A stretch of DNA of 64,000 nucleotides from the NCBI GenBank assembly GCA_034670405.1, contig JAXDDX010000043.1, positions 1,763,501 through 1,827,500 on the forward strand, in the 5' to 3' direction. Shown in pieces: positions 1 through 8,849 of the stretch (positions are counted from its first letter, which is position 1; each line of letters opens with the position of its first letter). The stretch is from Hoplostethus atlanticus. Its lineage: Eukaryota; Chordata; Actinopteri; Trachichthyiformes; Trachichthyidae. The translations under genes were made by a program, and so were the position numbers. A model generated the notes under the pieces. That model had not been told where the DNA came from, made no database searches, and saw only the letters and a list, made by a program, of their open reading frames with translations.

Positions 1-339
1 GATGAGGGGTAGAACAGTTGAGCCCAGCTCTAGTGTGGCAATGTTACTGCGGTTTAATAAATTGCACATCATTCCATGGTGCAGATCACCCCAATAAGCA
101 ATTGAGTAGTAGCCTTGAGTTAACTTTTAAAAGGAAAAAACAAGTTTCTCAAATGATTTCATTGACATTAATGGGAGTTTGATTGTGTGGTGCGTTGCTA
201 TGCTAAAGAGTTTCGTATTCTAGCAGTGCTTTACGAGACACAGACCTAATGGGGTTCTGGGGTACCCTTTAATTTGTACATGAAATGTTTTGTTGCCATG
301 TGAGCTGTAATGTATGGCACTTTTGCAATCAACTTACAG

Positions 340-2313
340 AGGAGGAGTCTGAAGAGGAAGCCCCACCACCAAAGAAGACCCCTGCAAAAGCTACACCAGC
401 TAAAGCCAAAGCAGCTCCTGCCAAGGCTGAGGAGTCGGATGATGACGAAGATGATGATGGTAGGAGCCACAACTTTCAACAGTGTGAAGCACCACAATGA
501 AATGGAATTTTAAGTGGTGCCACAGAAAAATGATGCTGTAAAACGTGATTTAGAAGGGTTTCAATGCCAACAGCCTTTTATTTTTGGCTGCTATGCAGTA
601 CTCCGACCAGCAGGGCGGCGGTCTTGAAGGCAGTTATACACTATCGCTATGCAGAAGTTGAGAACACAACAAGCAGAGTCCAGCCAGATGTGCAAAGCAA
701 CTGCTTCAAGACAGAAATGTCATCCAACTTGGGGCCAAAGTTAAATAACAGACTAATTTTCAATTAAGCCACCATAAAAATGCCCTTGATAGCGTAATCA
801 GTTACTCAACAAAGCATAGTCAAAATTAAGATACTGTTTTATGCTTTTAATTGAACTTTTTTTCCCATATTGTAAACAATTTCCCTATAATGACCTATAA
901 AATGCGATCATTCATAAGTTAATCCAATTAGAGCCATATGTCGTCAGCTGAGCTCTAGATGTCCTTGGCCTGCGTGGCTTTTAAAATGCCACACGGCACA
1001 CCCTCCATTTCTTGGCACACGTGCTGTTGTTCGGTACTCATGTGTGAAATGTACGGAGGTAGAGCAAAGCCAGCGCTATGTCTTCGGTACCGGTGTGTTG
1101 ATCGTCTGCCGGTCCTATCCTCAATCGCTGGCACATTTCTGCCTTTAGTGACTTGTGAGTGAGCTTTGATCATACAAACAGGCCATGTTCTGTATGTTTA
1201 GCCAAAAAAGAAACTATTATTTTATTCATCAGCCCTTTTGTGTCTCCAGATGAGGAATCAGAAGAAGAGGCCCCACCACCCAAGAAAGCTGCCAAGCCTG
1301 CTGCCAAGGCCCCAGTGAAGGCCACACCGGCTAAAGAGGAGTCATCTGATGACGAGGATGAAGAAGATGGTGAGCTTAAGCCCCTTTCCTTGATATCTTG
1401 GTGATGCCAAGCCAGTGTGGCACTGCCACCTCTGTCATAACCTTGCAAATGATGACCAACAAGGGACTTAATACTGAATGTGTGTGATGTCAACTTTTTG
1501 TTTGGATCTGATGCGGGTCAATAGATGGTCAGTGGATTGAACATGATCACGTTGACCGGTGTATTGCTCCTTGCTTTCAGAGTCTGAGGAGGAGATGGAC
1601 ACCACCCCTGCTCCAGCAGCCGCCAAGGCAAAGAAAGCAGGCATGGTCAAGGCCAAGGAAGAGTCAGAGGAGGAGGATGATGAAGAAGAGGAGGACGAAG
1701 AGGAGGACGATGATGACGATGAGGGTAAGTTGAGCCGATAGAAAGCTTTCCTTGCTGCTCTTCATGTTTAGCTTTACAGCTGGTGTTTTAAAACAAACGT
1801 TTTGGCTCCCCTGCCAAGGGCAAGTAACTTAGAAGACACTTGCAAAGAGTAATGTCACCTGCTGTGTCTTCACATGGGGAATAACGGTCTACTAACATTA
1901 GACTAGTTTACCATCCCAGTAACGGCTTGCAGAAGTTCAGACACCGCAGTTTTTGTAGAGCAGCGCAGCAGGCAACCAATCAGGTGTCTGTTTAATACAG
2001 AGTGTACAGTAGTCAGCAGGGACAAAGTTTGAAAACAGGCAATAACACATTGAAATGTCTTGAAAGTTACCAGCCATTGTGGCGGTGACCCTTATGAACC
2101 AAACAAACACGTTTACCTGAAACATGTTCATTGTGACTGCTGGATAGACACCTTCTGCATCTTGCATGTTTTGGCTAGATGGGTGTCTGAAGGGAAGATT
2201 GTGGAACTAAACAACACTTTACTCCACAGCAGCCCCAGTGACCCCTGCCAAGAGGAAGGCAGAGGGCAATAAGGACACACCTCCTGCCAAGAAGGCCAAG
2301 GCAGAAGGCGAAG
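340..2313 (+). CDS. ncl: Nucleolin acidic and basic N-terminal exons A-D
   Basis: Four exons (340-459, 1250-1369, 1581-1724, 2230-2313) of 120, 120, 144 and 84 bases, all starting and ending in phase 1, so each could be skipped or duplicated without a frame change. They encode runs of Glu/Asp (best in 1660-1724) alternating with Lys-Pro-Ala repeats of the TPAK type. Exons A and B are parallel: both begin [14 protein letters not shown] and end in an Asp/Glu run, which suggests an old exon duplication. Exon D carries a bipartite nuclear localisation signal (AKRK, spacer, AKKAK). In nucleolin this region binds histones and ribosomal proteins and is phosphorylated; that is family knowledge. Confidence 0.93.
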
Positions 2314-5300
2314 GTAGGACTTTACTCAGTGACCCGTCAGTTTGGAGTTTCAGTGCTCATCATGATGATAAACAAGGGACTTAATACTGATGTGTGATGT
2401 CACCTTTAATGTTCTGAATATGTCTGACACTGTTCTCATGCACCCTATACACAAAGTGAAACCCTTTTTGGTAACTGAATCTTCCCCCGCCCACAGGATT
2501 CTGTCTGTTCATTGGAAACTTAAACGCCAACAAGGACTTTGATGAAATCAAAGAAGCCCTGAGGAAATTCTTCTCCAAGAAGAGCCTTGAGGTTGTCGAC
2601 GTCAGGCTAGGCGGATCCAAGTACGTGGCTTATATTACGAGTGATGCACCTGTTCAGGGTAGTTGGGTGAATGATGTGCCCCTCCATTTCTTGACACACG
2701 TGCTGTTGTTTGGTACTCATGTGTGAAATTCACGGAGGTAGAGCAAAGCCAGTGCTATGTCTTCGGTACCGGTGTGTTGAACGTCTGCCGGTTCTATCCT
2801 CAATCGCTGGCACATCCTCAAGGGGTCCTGAACAAAAGGGGAGAGAAATCCTGGCATAATTTTTGTGCAACACGACACATTGAGAGGGAAATCAGCAAAG
2901 TATGGGTAAAATATATATCTGATTACACATTAAACAGGGTTCCTACATGGACCTGCAAAGTATGGAAGTGAATGAGGGAGGGTAAATTGGTAATTTCCTG
3001 GTCTCAATGTTTAGAAATTGCACAAACTGGGACAATACTGTAGTACTGTTCCAATAATACAAGGGATTACACGTACTGCATTACTCCGCTGCAGTGATCT
3101 TACATTCTGGTATTGTTGCTGTGAAGAATAAACATGTATAGAGTGATACGGCATTGTTAGTTGGGACAGGATGACTATCTGGGTAAACCATGTAGAACAG
3201 AAATCAGGTAATACAGGTCTGGAAATTTAAACCGTAGAACCCCGACGTAAGGTATCGTGAAGAATAGTCTTCAGCTGTAGAGTTTAGCCCAGATGAGTCA
3301 TACTGCCAAAGTACATATTTAGCACATAACAAAATCTCAACACCCAATCAAGAAATTAAGCTCCATAAACATTCTCGACTTCGATTTGAAGTTTCAGTGA
3401 CTAATGTCTCTCTTGCCTGGCCTGCTCCAACAGGAAGTTTGGCTATGTGGACTTTGCTTCTGAGGAGGACATGCAGAAGGCCATGGAGCTCAACGGCAAG
3501 AAGTTCATGGGCCAGGACCTGAAGCTGGACAGAGCCCGGAGCAAGGAGAGCTCCCAGGAGGGCAAGAAAGGTAAAAGATCATCAGGGACCCTGTGCACTT
3601 CTGGGGAAAATGTATTTTTTTTTTTTTTAACATGATGGAAATTGTACAAAGAGATTAAGATCTAGAAAAGGCAGGAAATAAGAAACCCCAGCTAATGCAC
3701 CTAATCCTATGCTGTTCATCTCACGGCAGCCTTTTGTCCAACAGAGAGAGACGCACGGACACTGTTTGTGAAGAACCTCCCCTTCTCAGCCACGGCCGAC
3801 GACCTGAGGGAAGTCTTCGAGGACACAGTTGACATCAGGGTACCCCCAGGCCAGAACGGCACCAACAGAGGGTGAGAACTAGCCGGGTCTCGGCAATGAA
3901 AGATGTTTATGTGGCACGTTGTTTTGTTAACACAGAGGGGCCGAGATAGAATACAGGAGGAACTGGATGTGTAGCAGATATGTAGGAAACTGATTTGTAT
4001 TTACTGGCATTTGGTAACTTCCTACCATTGTTCTAGACAGAGTAAACTGCTGCAGGTGTGCTACATCCGGTGACCTTTCATTTTCGTTTTGACAGCATTG
4101 CCTACGTTGAGTTCAAAACTGAGTCCGCAGCGGAGGTGATGTTGGAGCAGGCCCAGGGAGCCGACGTACAGGGGCGGTCCATCATCGTCGACTTTGTGGG
4201 AGAAAAGAGCCAGAAAGGAGGCAAAGTGGGAGGAGGTAACTTGCTTCAGGAGTAATGAGTCTTGCTTACTTTGTCATTTGTAAGCCTATCTTGCTCATCG
4301 CCAATCTGTCTCTTAAGACATCTGAAAAACTTTCATACTAACCTATCGTCACCACAATTTATTTGCTTAAGTGCATTTATTTATTTTTTTGGGTTATAAT
4401 CATGCAGGCCTATGGGTTAGCAATGTCATCAAAATCACAAGTTTTGTCTATTAACAGTAACGTTTCTGTTACTTGGGCAGCAGCTATAAAAGTGCATGGA
4501 ATCGCTTGCATGCATTGTCTGGCATGCATTTGTACTCCAGGAAGCTTTGACTTGATGCTTGTGAAATGGTTTTGTCTGGTCCAGATGAGTACTTGACTAG
4601 GACTGTATCATCATCTCCAGCCCGGTCTGACCCGTCTTTTCTCTTCCCCTTCCCGCAGCGGCAGTCGCAGCCAGTAAAACCCTGGTAGTGAATAACCTCG
4701 CCTTCAGCGCCACAGAGGAAGCCCTACAAGCAACGTTCGAGAAAGCCGTCGGTATCCGGATTCCACAGAACAACGGCAGAGCCAAAGGGTAAGTGTGTGG
4801 TGACCACCTTTGCTGCTAAAAGCACATTGTACCGGGGGAAACTGCCAACCAAGCATGAATGTGTCCTTTCACTGGAGTTACTTCTGTGCTGAGGATTATT
4901 CCGGGGTGTGATATTTCAGATTTCCTTTTTAAAAACAACTCCCGTGCTGGCGAAATGGAGTATTCCTGTTATGAACCGGCCTTTTTTTTAAAATTTTTAA
5001 AATGTATTTTTTGGTCATCCTAAACCATCTGTGATGTGAATATAATTGGCAGTATATTTCAAAACTATTCCAAAAGTGTCTGCCAGACCACTGCGTCATG
5101 CCTTCTCATGAGCTCCTCTTCGTCTAACTGGTGATGTTGCATGGATTCGCACGAGAAGCAGAGCCAGTGCACAGTTAGAACGGGCCCCCCAGCTTCATAT
5201 GGGTGTTGCCCATGTCTGCTGTGCAACAAGCGAGAGCTCTGATGACTGATTTAATTGTCAGCAGCATAATGCAGAATATAATCAGTGTAGGAAATTACCG

Positions 5301-7766
5301 CCAGACAAATTCTGGCAAAACCATCAATTGTTTCTTCTGTTTTCTATTCTAAAACCAGCTTGGCAGGTAAAATGGCATGGGCTGGTAACTTTGGTTTCCA
5401 GCAGTTACAATGGCCAATCAGTGCATTTCCTGCCTTGATTGTACAAATAATTTGAAGAACCAATACACAAAAATTAAGATTTTCTTTTTCCTCCCTCTGC
5501 AGTTTTGCTTTTGTCGAGTTCGAGAACACAGACGATGCCAAGGACGCCCTGGAAAACCTCAACAACACAGAAATCGATGGCCGTTCGGTCAGGCTGGAGT
5601 TCAGCCAGAACAGTAACAGGGGAGACGGAGGCAGAGGAAACTCAGGTAGGTAGTCAAACCTCACAACCACCAAACTGGAGGCTGATGTGGCGTTGAGGTG
5701 CAGGATGGCCCTAGTGGTTGGACTCACCGAATCCCCTGTTCTCCCCCATTGGAGGTTGTTCTGGATAAGGCCTAAAATGTAAACGTAGGACATGAAACTG
5801 TTGATAGCTTCATTCTGCTGAGATTTTCTTTCACTGCACATCATGCAAGTGCTGAGGGCTATTCCCCCATCACGTACTGAACCCAGTATTAGTCATCTCT
5901 ACTTGGTCCAGATTGGCAAAACCAGTGGTTTTCAATCATGTGCCTTGATGTCCCGAGAGCCTGTAGGTTTTCATTGCAACCAAACACTACACCAGCCGAT
6001 GCCACTAATTTCCACTCCTTCAATCAGAGCTACAGTAACTAAATTGTGAAATCAGCTTTTGTAGTGATTGCATGGAATGAAAACCTGCAGACTCTGGGTC
6101 AGGACTGACAACCACTGGCCTAAACCATCTCAGTTGATCACTCATTGATTAGAGTGGCATTGTAAGGGTTGCTTTTGCCAACTTAAATTGTACATCGAGT
6201 TTTCATAATAGCTAACCTAGGAAAAGCTGTACAGTCCTCAACTGTCTGACTGCATAGCTTCAATCTTTTCCCCATTGCCACCAGGTCCTACAAAAACCCT
6301 TTTCGTCAAGGGACTCTCCGAGGACACAACAGACCACACCCTCAAGGACGCATTTGAGAGCGCTGTCGCAGCCCGCATAGTCACAGACCGAGACACCGGC
6401 TCATCTAAAGGGTAAGACTGGAGAGTTTCATCTACTCCCTCTGCCTCTTCTCATGAGCTCCTCTCTGTCCATCAGTGACGGTGTATGGATTCGCACGAGA
6501 AGTAGAGCAAATTCACAGTTAAACCGGCAGCTACCTCAGTGGGAGCTGCCCATGTCTGATGTGAAACAAAGTTGACAGGGTGGTACATGTGACTGGAACC
6601 TGACGTGTTGCGATTCACCAGCTTTTTCAATCTCAATGTGAATCTTTAGTTTTTTACCGTCAATTTAAGTTAGCAATTCAGCTGCTGCACCCAGGAAGTA
6701 CTGATGGGATCTTTATTGGTGACTGACTTCTTTTGGATGAGGATAGTTTGTATTAAAGACTTATTTTCAGGGCTCATGGATTACTAGATGACTCACAGAA
6801 TGTTAATGTGGAGAAATTGTTTTTGTTTATAGCATTTTTCAGTTCACTAAGTGTTTCTCCCCCTCATGGTTTCAGTTTTCGTCTTGGAAGTGGTGAACTA
6901 TAATTGAGTAACCCTTTTATTTTTCTCCTCCTCCCTCAGCTTCGGCTTTGTGGACTTTGACAACGAGCAGGACTGCAAAGCAGCCAAGGAGGCCATGGAC
7001 GACGGCGAGATTGATGGCAACAGGGTGACCCTGGACTACGCCAAGCCTAAGGGTGAAGGTGGCGGATTCCGTGGAGGCCGCGGCGGTGGATTCGGTGGCG
7101 GTGGATTCGGTGGCGGTTTTGGAGGTCGTGGTGGCGGCGGCAGGGGACGCGGAGGTTTTGGCGGACGTGGCGGTGGCGGCAGAGGAGGTGGTGGCGGCAG
7201 AGGAGGTGGCCACCGCGGAGGTGGACGTGGCAGTTTTGGAGGTAAAGGAGTTGAAATTTCTGATGGGCTCTGGGGGGAAATGTTTTGTATTGAATGTTTT
7301 GGCTGGAATAGCCACACTTAGCAAGCCGTCATTTGGAGGGCCTACTCTGAACATCAGATTGCTAGGGAAAAGTAGCTGACTGTTTTTGCTACTAGATACA
7401 GTGGGCAAAAGTTAGTTTCCTGCTCCAACTCTAGCTTAGAGCTACAAGAGGTTTTCTTTCGTTGGAAGACGGTGCATAAACCCATCAATATCTTAGCACC
7501 CAGTGTTGACTCATTTTACAGTCTGCTCAAGGCATGAGATTTTGTACGTTTTCACGTTTTTGTCAACTGCCACTTTGTCCTTCTGGGTCCAAGTCCTCAT
7601 CCTAAGAAAGTAGATCTTCTGGTCTGGGTAGTTGATGTTTTGAAGTACAGTCCCTGTCTAGACTGTCAACGAGTAACATCTGATGTTTCTTCTTGTCCTA
7701 GGAGGAAGAGGCGGCGGTGGATTTGGAGGCAAACCCCAGGGGAAGAAGACCAAGTTTGATGACTAA
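340..7766 (+). CDS. ncl: Nucleolin, 5'-truncated by the window edge (13 exons)
   Basis: Nucleolin is the abundant nucleolar RNA-binding protein of rDNA transcription and pre-rRNA processing. Exons read from GT-AG junctions with continuous frame: 340-459, 1250-1369, 1581-1724, 2230-2313, 2497-2620, 3434-3570, 3745-3871, 4096-4235, 4659-4788, 5503-5645, 6285-6411, 6940-7241 and 7702-7766 (stop TAA 7764-7766), called A to M below. They give 586 complete codons plus the last two bases of one started upstream. The order is acidic/Lys-Pro-Ala region, nuclear localisation signal, four RRMs, RGG tail, as in vertebrate nucleolin (about 700 residues), so roughly 100 N-terminal residues including the start codon lie left of the window. 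SNORD82 and SNORA75 in the introns confirm the identity independently. Family identity is certain; single junctions rest on splice consensus and frame only. Confidence 0.97.
1002..1138 (+). ncRNA. H/ACA box snoRNA, unassigned family, copy 1 (ncl intron A-B)
   Basis: Two-hairpin H/ACA layout. The 5' hairpin is closed by CCTCC (1002) against GGAGG (1055-1059). The H box AGAGCA is at 1061-1066. The 3' hairpin is closed by GCCAGCG against CGCTGGC, followed by ACA at 1133-1135 and exactly three more bases. A copy about 95% identical sits at 2681-2817 in another intron of the same gene while the surrounding intron differs, which shows selection on the RNA. Expected role: guide for pseudouridine formation in rRNA or snRNA, released from the spliced intron. 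I do not recognise the family. Confidence 0.88.
1444..1516 (+). ncRNA. SNORD82: C/D box snoRNA SNORD82 (U82), copy 1 (ncl intron B-C)
   Basis: C box ATGATGA 1449-1455, D' box CTGA 1474-1477, C' GTGATGT 1484-1490, D box CTGA 1508-1511, short terminal GCA/TGC pairing. The guide before D' contains AGGGACTTAAT, antisense to the conserved 18S rRNA stretch ATTAAGTCCCT near the 3' end. The fifth base before D' pairs with an A, consistent with the known SNORD82 target Am1678 (human numbering). SNORD82 is also an NCL intronic snoRNA in mammals. Confidence 0.88.
2357..2422 (+). ncRNA. SNORD82: C/D box snoRNA SNORD82 (U82), copy 2 (ncl intron D-E)
   Basis: C box ATGATGA 2362-2368, the same guide AACAAGGGACTTAATA before D' CTGA 2387-2390, C' GTGATGT 2394-2400, D box CTGA 2414-2417, short CAT/ATG terminal pairing. 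Counting the last ncl exon as 14, this is intron 5, the position of SNORD82 in the human gene. Confidence 0.88.
2497..4235 (+). CDS. ncl: Nucleolin RRM1 and RRM2 exons E-H
   Basis: RRM1 lies in 2497-2620 plus 3434-3570, with RNP2 LFIGNL and RNP1 KFGYVDF. RRM2 lies in 3745-3871 plus 4096-4235, with RNP2 LFVKNL and RNP1 GIAYVEF. In each case the intron falls just before RNP1, the layout seen in all four RRMs of this gene. RRM1 and RRM2 together bind the nucleolin recognition stem-loop in pre-rRNA (family knowledge). The donor of exon E is placed after base 2620, because joining AA to G of exon F restores a Lys-Lys-Phe-Gly junction. Confidence 0.94.
2681..2817 (+). ncRNA. H/ACA box snoRNA, unassigned family, copy 2 (ncl intron E-F)
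   Basis: Same architecture as the copy at 1002-1138: CCTCC/GGAGG stem, H box AGAGCA at 2740-2745, a 3' hairpin with an outer GCCAGTG/CGCTGGC stem (one G-T pair), ACA at 2812-2814 and a three-base tail. The two copies differ at about seven positions. The C to T change in the 3' stem turns a G-C pair into G-U, so pairing is kept. Confidence 0.88.
3888..4070 (+). ncRNA. Possible further H/ACA-like RNA (ncl intron G-H)
   Basis: A perfect 7-bp stem TCTCGGC (3888-3894) / GCCGAGA (3940-3946) is followed one base later by AGAATA (3948-3953), a valid H box. A second hairpin follows with an outer TGTAGCAG/CTGCTGCA helix and an inner perfect GTAGGAA/TTCCTAC helix. An ACA lies about 9 bases past the second helix instead of directly after it, so the 3' end is not canonical. 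Suggestive only. Confidence 0.35.
4659..7241 (+). CDS. ncl: Nucleolin RRM3, RRM4 and start of the RGG tail, exons I-L
   Basis: RRM3 is in 4659-4788 plus 5503-5645 (RNP2 LVVNNL, RNP1 GFAFVEF). RRM4 is in 6285-6411 plus the first part of 6940-7241 (RNP2 LFVKGL, RNP1 GFGFVDF). From about 7051 exon L turns into Gly/Arg/Phe repeats ([13 protein letters not shown]), the C-terminal RGG domain that binds RNA and protein partners and is arginine-methylated in known nucleolins. The antisense frame of this stretch is proline-rich and open only because of the composition bias. Confidence 0.94.
5100..5231 (+). ncRNA. SNORA75: H/ACA snoRNA SNORA75 (U23), copy 1 (ncl intron I-J)
   Basis: The 5' hairpin sequence CTTCTCATGAGCTCCTC and later ATGGATTCGCACGAGAAG match what I know of vertebrate U23. 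The outer stem is CTTCTC/GAGAAG. The 3' hairpin is closed by GTGCACA/TGTGCA, then ACA 5226-5228 plus three bases. The H box is degenerate here (AGAGCCA instead of AnAnnA), so this copy may be the weaker one. Confidence 0.8.
5923..6117. mobile_element. hAT-type MITE (about 195 bp) in ncl intron J-K
   Basis: Terminal inverted repeats CAGTGGTTTTCAA at the left and its partner CTGACAACCACTG at the right, matching the CAGTGGTTCTCAA ends known from hAT-Charlie elements. The 8-base flanks GGCAAAAC (left) and GCCTAAAC (right) agree at 6 of 8 positions, as expected of a decayed 8-bp target duplication. No coding capacity. Confidence 0.7.
6446..6571 (+). ncRNA. SNORA75: H/ACA snoRNA SNORA75 (U23), copy 2 (ncl intron K-L)
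   Basis: Same 5' hairpin as copy 1 (CTTCTCATGAGCTCCTCTC, GGATTCGCACGAGAAG), canonical H box AGAGCA 6504-6509, 3' hairpin closed by TTCACA/TGTGAA, ACA 6566-6568 with a three-base tail. The host intron is intron 12 if the last exon is 14, the position of U23 in human NCL. The 3' hairpins of the two copies have diverged more than the 5' hairpins. Confidence 0.9.
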
Positions 7767-8480
7767 ATCCTTAGTCTGTTTTACTCTCTTTGAACGGACT
7801 CTGGTTTCATCGCTTTTCAGAGCCTTTGGACATTCCAGAAAGTGTCATTGATATATATTTAACTGTTAACGGGCATTTTAGCCCCTCTTTAGACCCCTAA
7901 AAACTTCCCTCCCTCCCTCGCCAGAACGGTCCTCTTCACCCTCTTGGCTTGAGGGCTGCTTGTGAGTTCTGAATGTCCCGACTGCAAACCTGCATCCTTC
8001 ATCCATAAGAGATTTTTTTTTTTTTTTTTTTTTTTTGTCTTTCCCCCAAAAGGAGTAAAATGGAATGTGACTGGCAAACCAGTTTGCTGTGAAAAGTACG
8101 CCCATTGTTTCAGATACACCGTGTACATTAAAACAGTTTGTATGATTTCATTTTACCTTTTTGTAAAGTGTTGTACCCTTACATTTTTGTTTTTATTTTG
8201 TTTGACATTTAGTTTGCTTTAGGTGCAAAAGTTTTACTGTAATGTGCAAGGCATATTGTGATGATTGAGTTCCCAAAAGAGTTGGGTGTTAACAATCTGG
8301 TAAAGAGGTGTACTGTCATGTTTCTTAGGTGGGGCACAGTCAATGTCTTAGAAGTCACAGAGGACTAGAGGCCTCAAATTATCAAAATATGTAACATAAA
8401 ATATTTGTAGTGCATTGACTAATTTTCCCATCTGAGAATCTAAAGGTTTTCACGTGATTCAATAAAACCTTGTTGGTGAT
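7702..8480 (+). other. ncl: ncl terminal exon and 3'UTR
   Basis: The last exon adds GGRGG repeats and a short basic/acidic end (KKTKFDD, then TAA at 7764-7766). The 3'UTR runs about 700 bases to the poly(A) signal at 8461. It contains a run of T at about 8012-8036, and an ATTAAA at 8127 could be an earlier, weaker signal. Confidence 0.85.
8461..8466 (+). terminator. ncl: ncl poly(A) signal AATAAA
   Basis: Canonical AATAAA about 700 bases past the ncl stop codon, followed by a GT/T-rich stretch (ccttgttggtgattttt) as expected of a downstream element. Confidence 0.75.
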
Positions 8481-8835
8481 TTTTAAATGTCTTTGTCCTC
8501 CGTTGAAACTGATCCATCAGCAGGGTCATACAGTTGGATTCAGAGAGCATCTGTCAGTCATGAAATAACATTTATATTGAACTTTTGGCCTCCGGAGTCA
8601 AGCAAACTGCTTTAACAGTCTTCCAAGCAAACAGTTGCTTTATAAGGTAGTTGGAGGTAAAACTAAAACCTGTAAACAAATGGACTAAGATTTGCTTCCA
8701 CCTCGATTCACCTGCTGCCAACCTGGCTGTGATTTGTAAAGATGATACGTTACTGAAATCAACTGAAGCTTAAATTGAATAATGTGCTGAGGTCACTGGA
8801 GCATCATTTCAACTAGATGGGTTAGCAGATTACCA

Positions 8836-8849
8836 CCACCAGGTGGCAG
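8836..8849 (+). promoter_or_regulatory. CTCF-like motif
   Basis: CCACCAGGTGGCAG matches the vertebrate CTCF core (CCACNAGGTGGCAG) at every fixed position. It lies about 370 bases beyond the ncl poly(A) signal, between a broadly expressed gene and a tissue-restricted glycosyltransferase gene. Occupancy is not shown by sequence. Confidence 0.5.

Noticed and set aside
1..12. Possible tail of an ncl acidic exon (GATGAGGGG before GTAGAA) at the very start
   Set aside because: Only a few bases, and the phase does not fit the phase 1 needed by the exon at 340.
7036..7408. Proline-rich and Ala/Ser/Thr-rich open frames across the ncl RGG exon
   Set aside because: Composition artefacts of the glycine/arginine repeat; the sense frame is clearly nucleolin.
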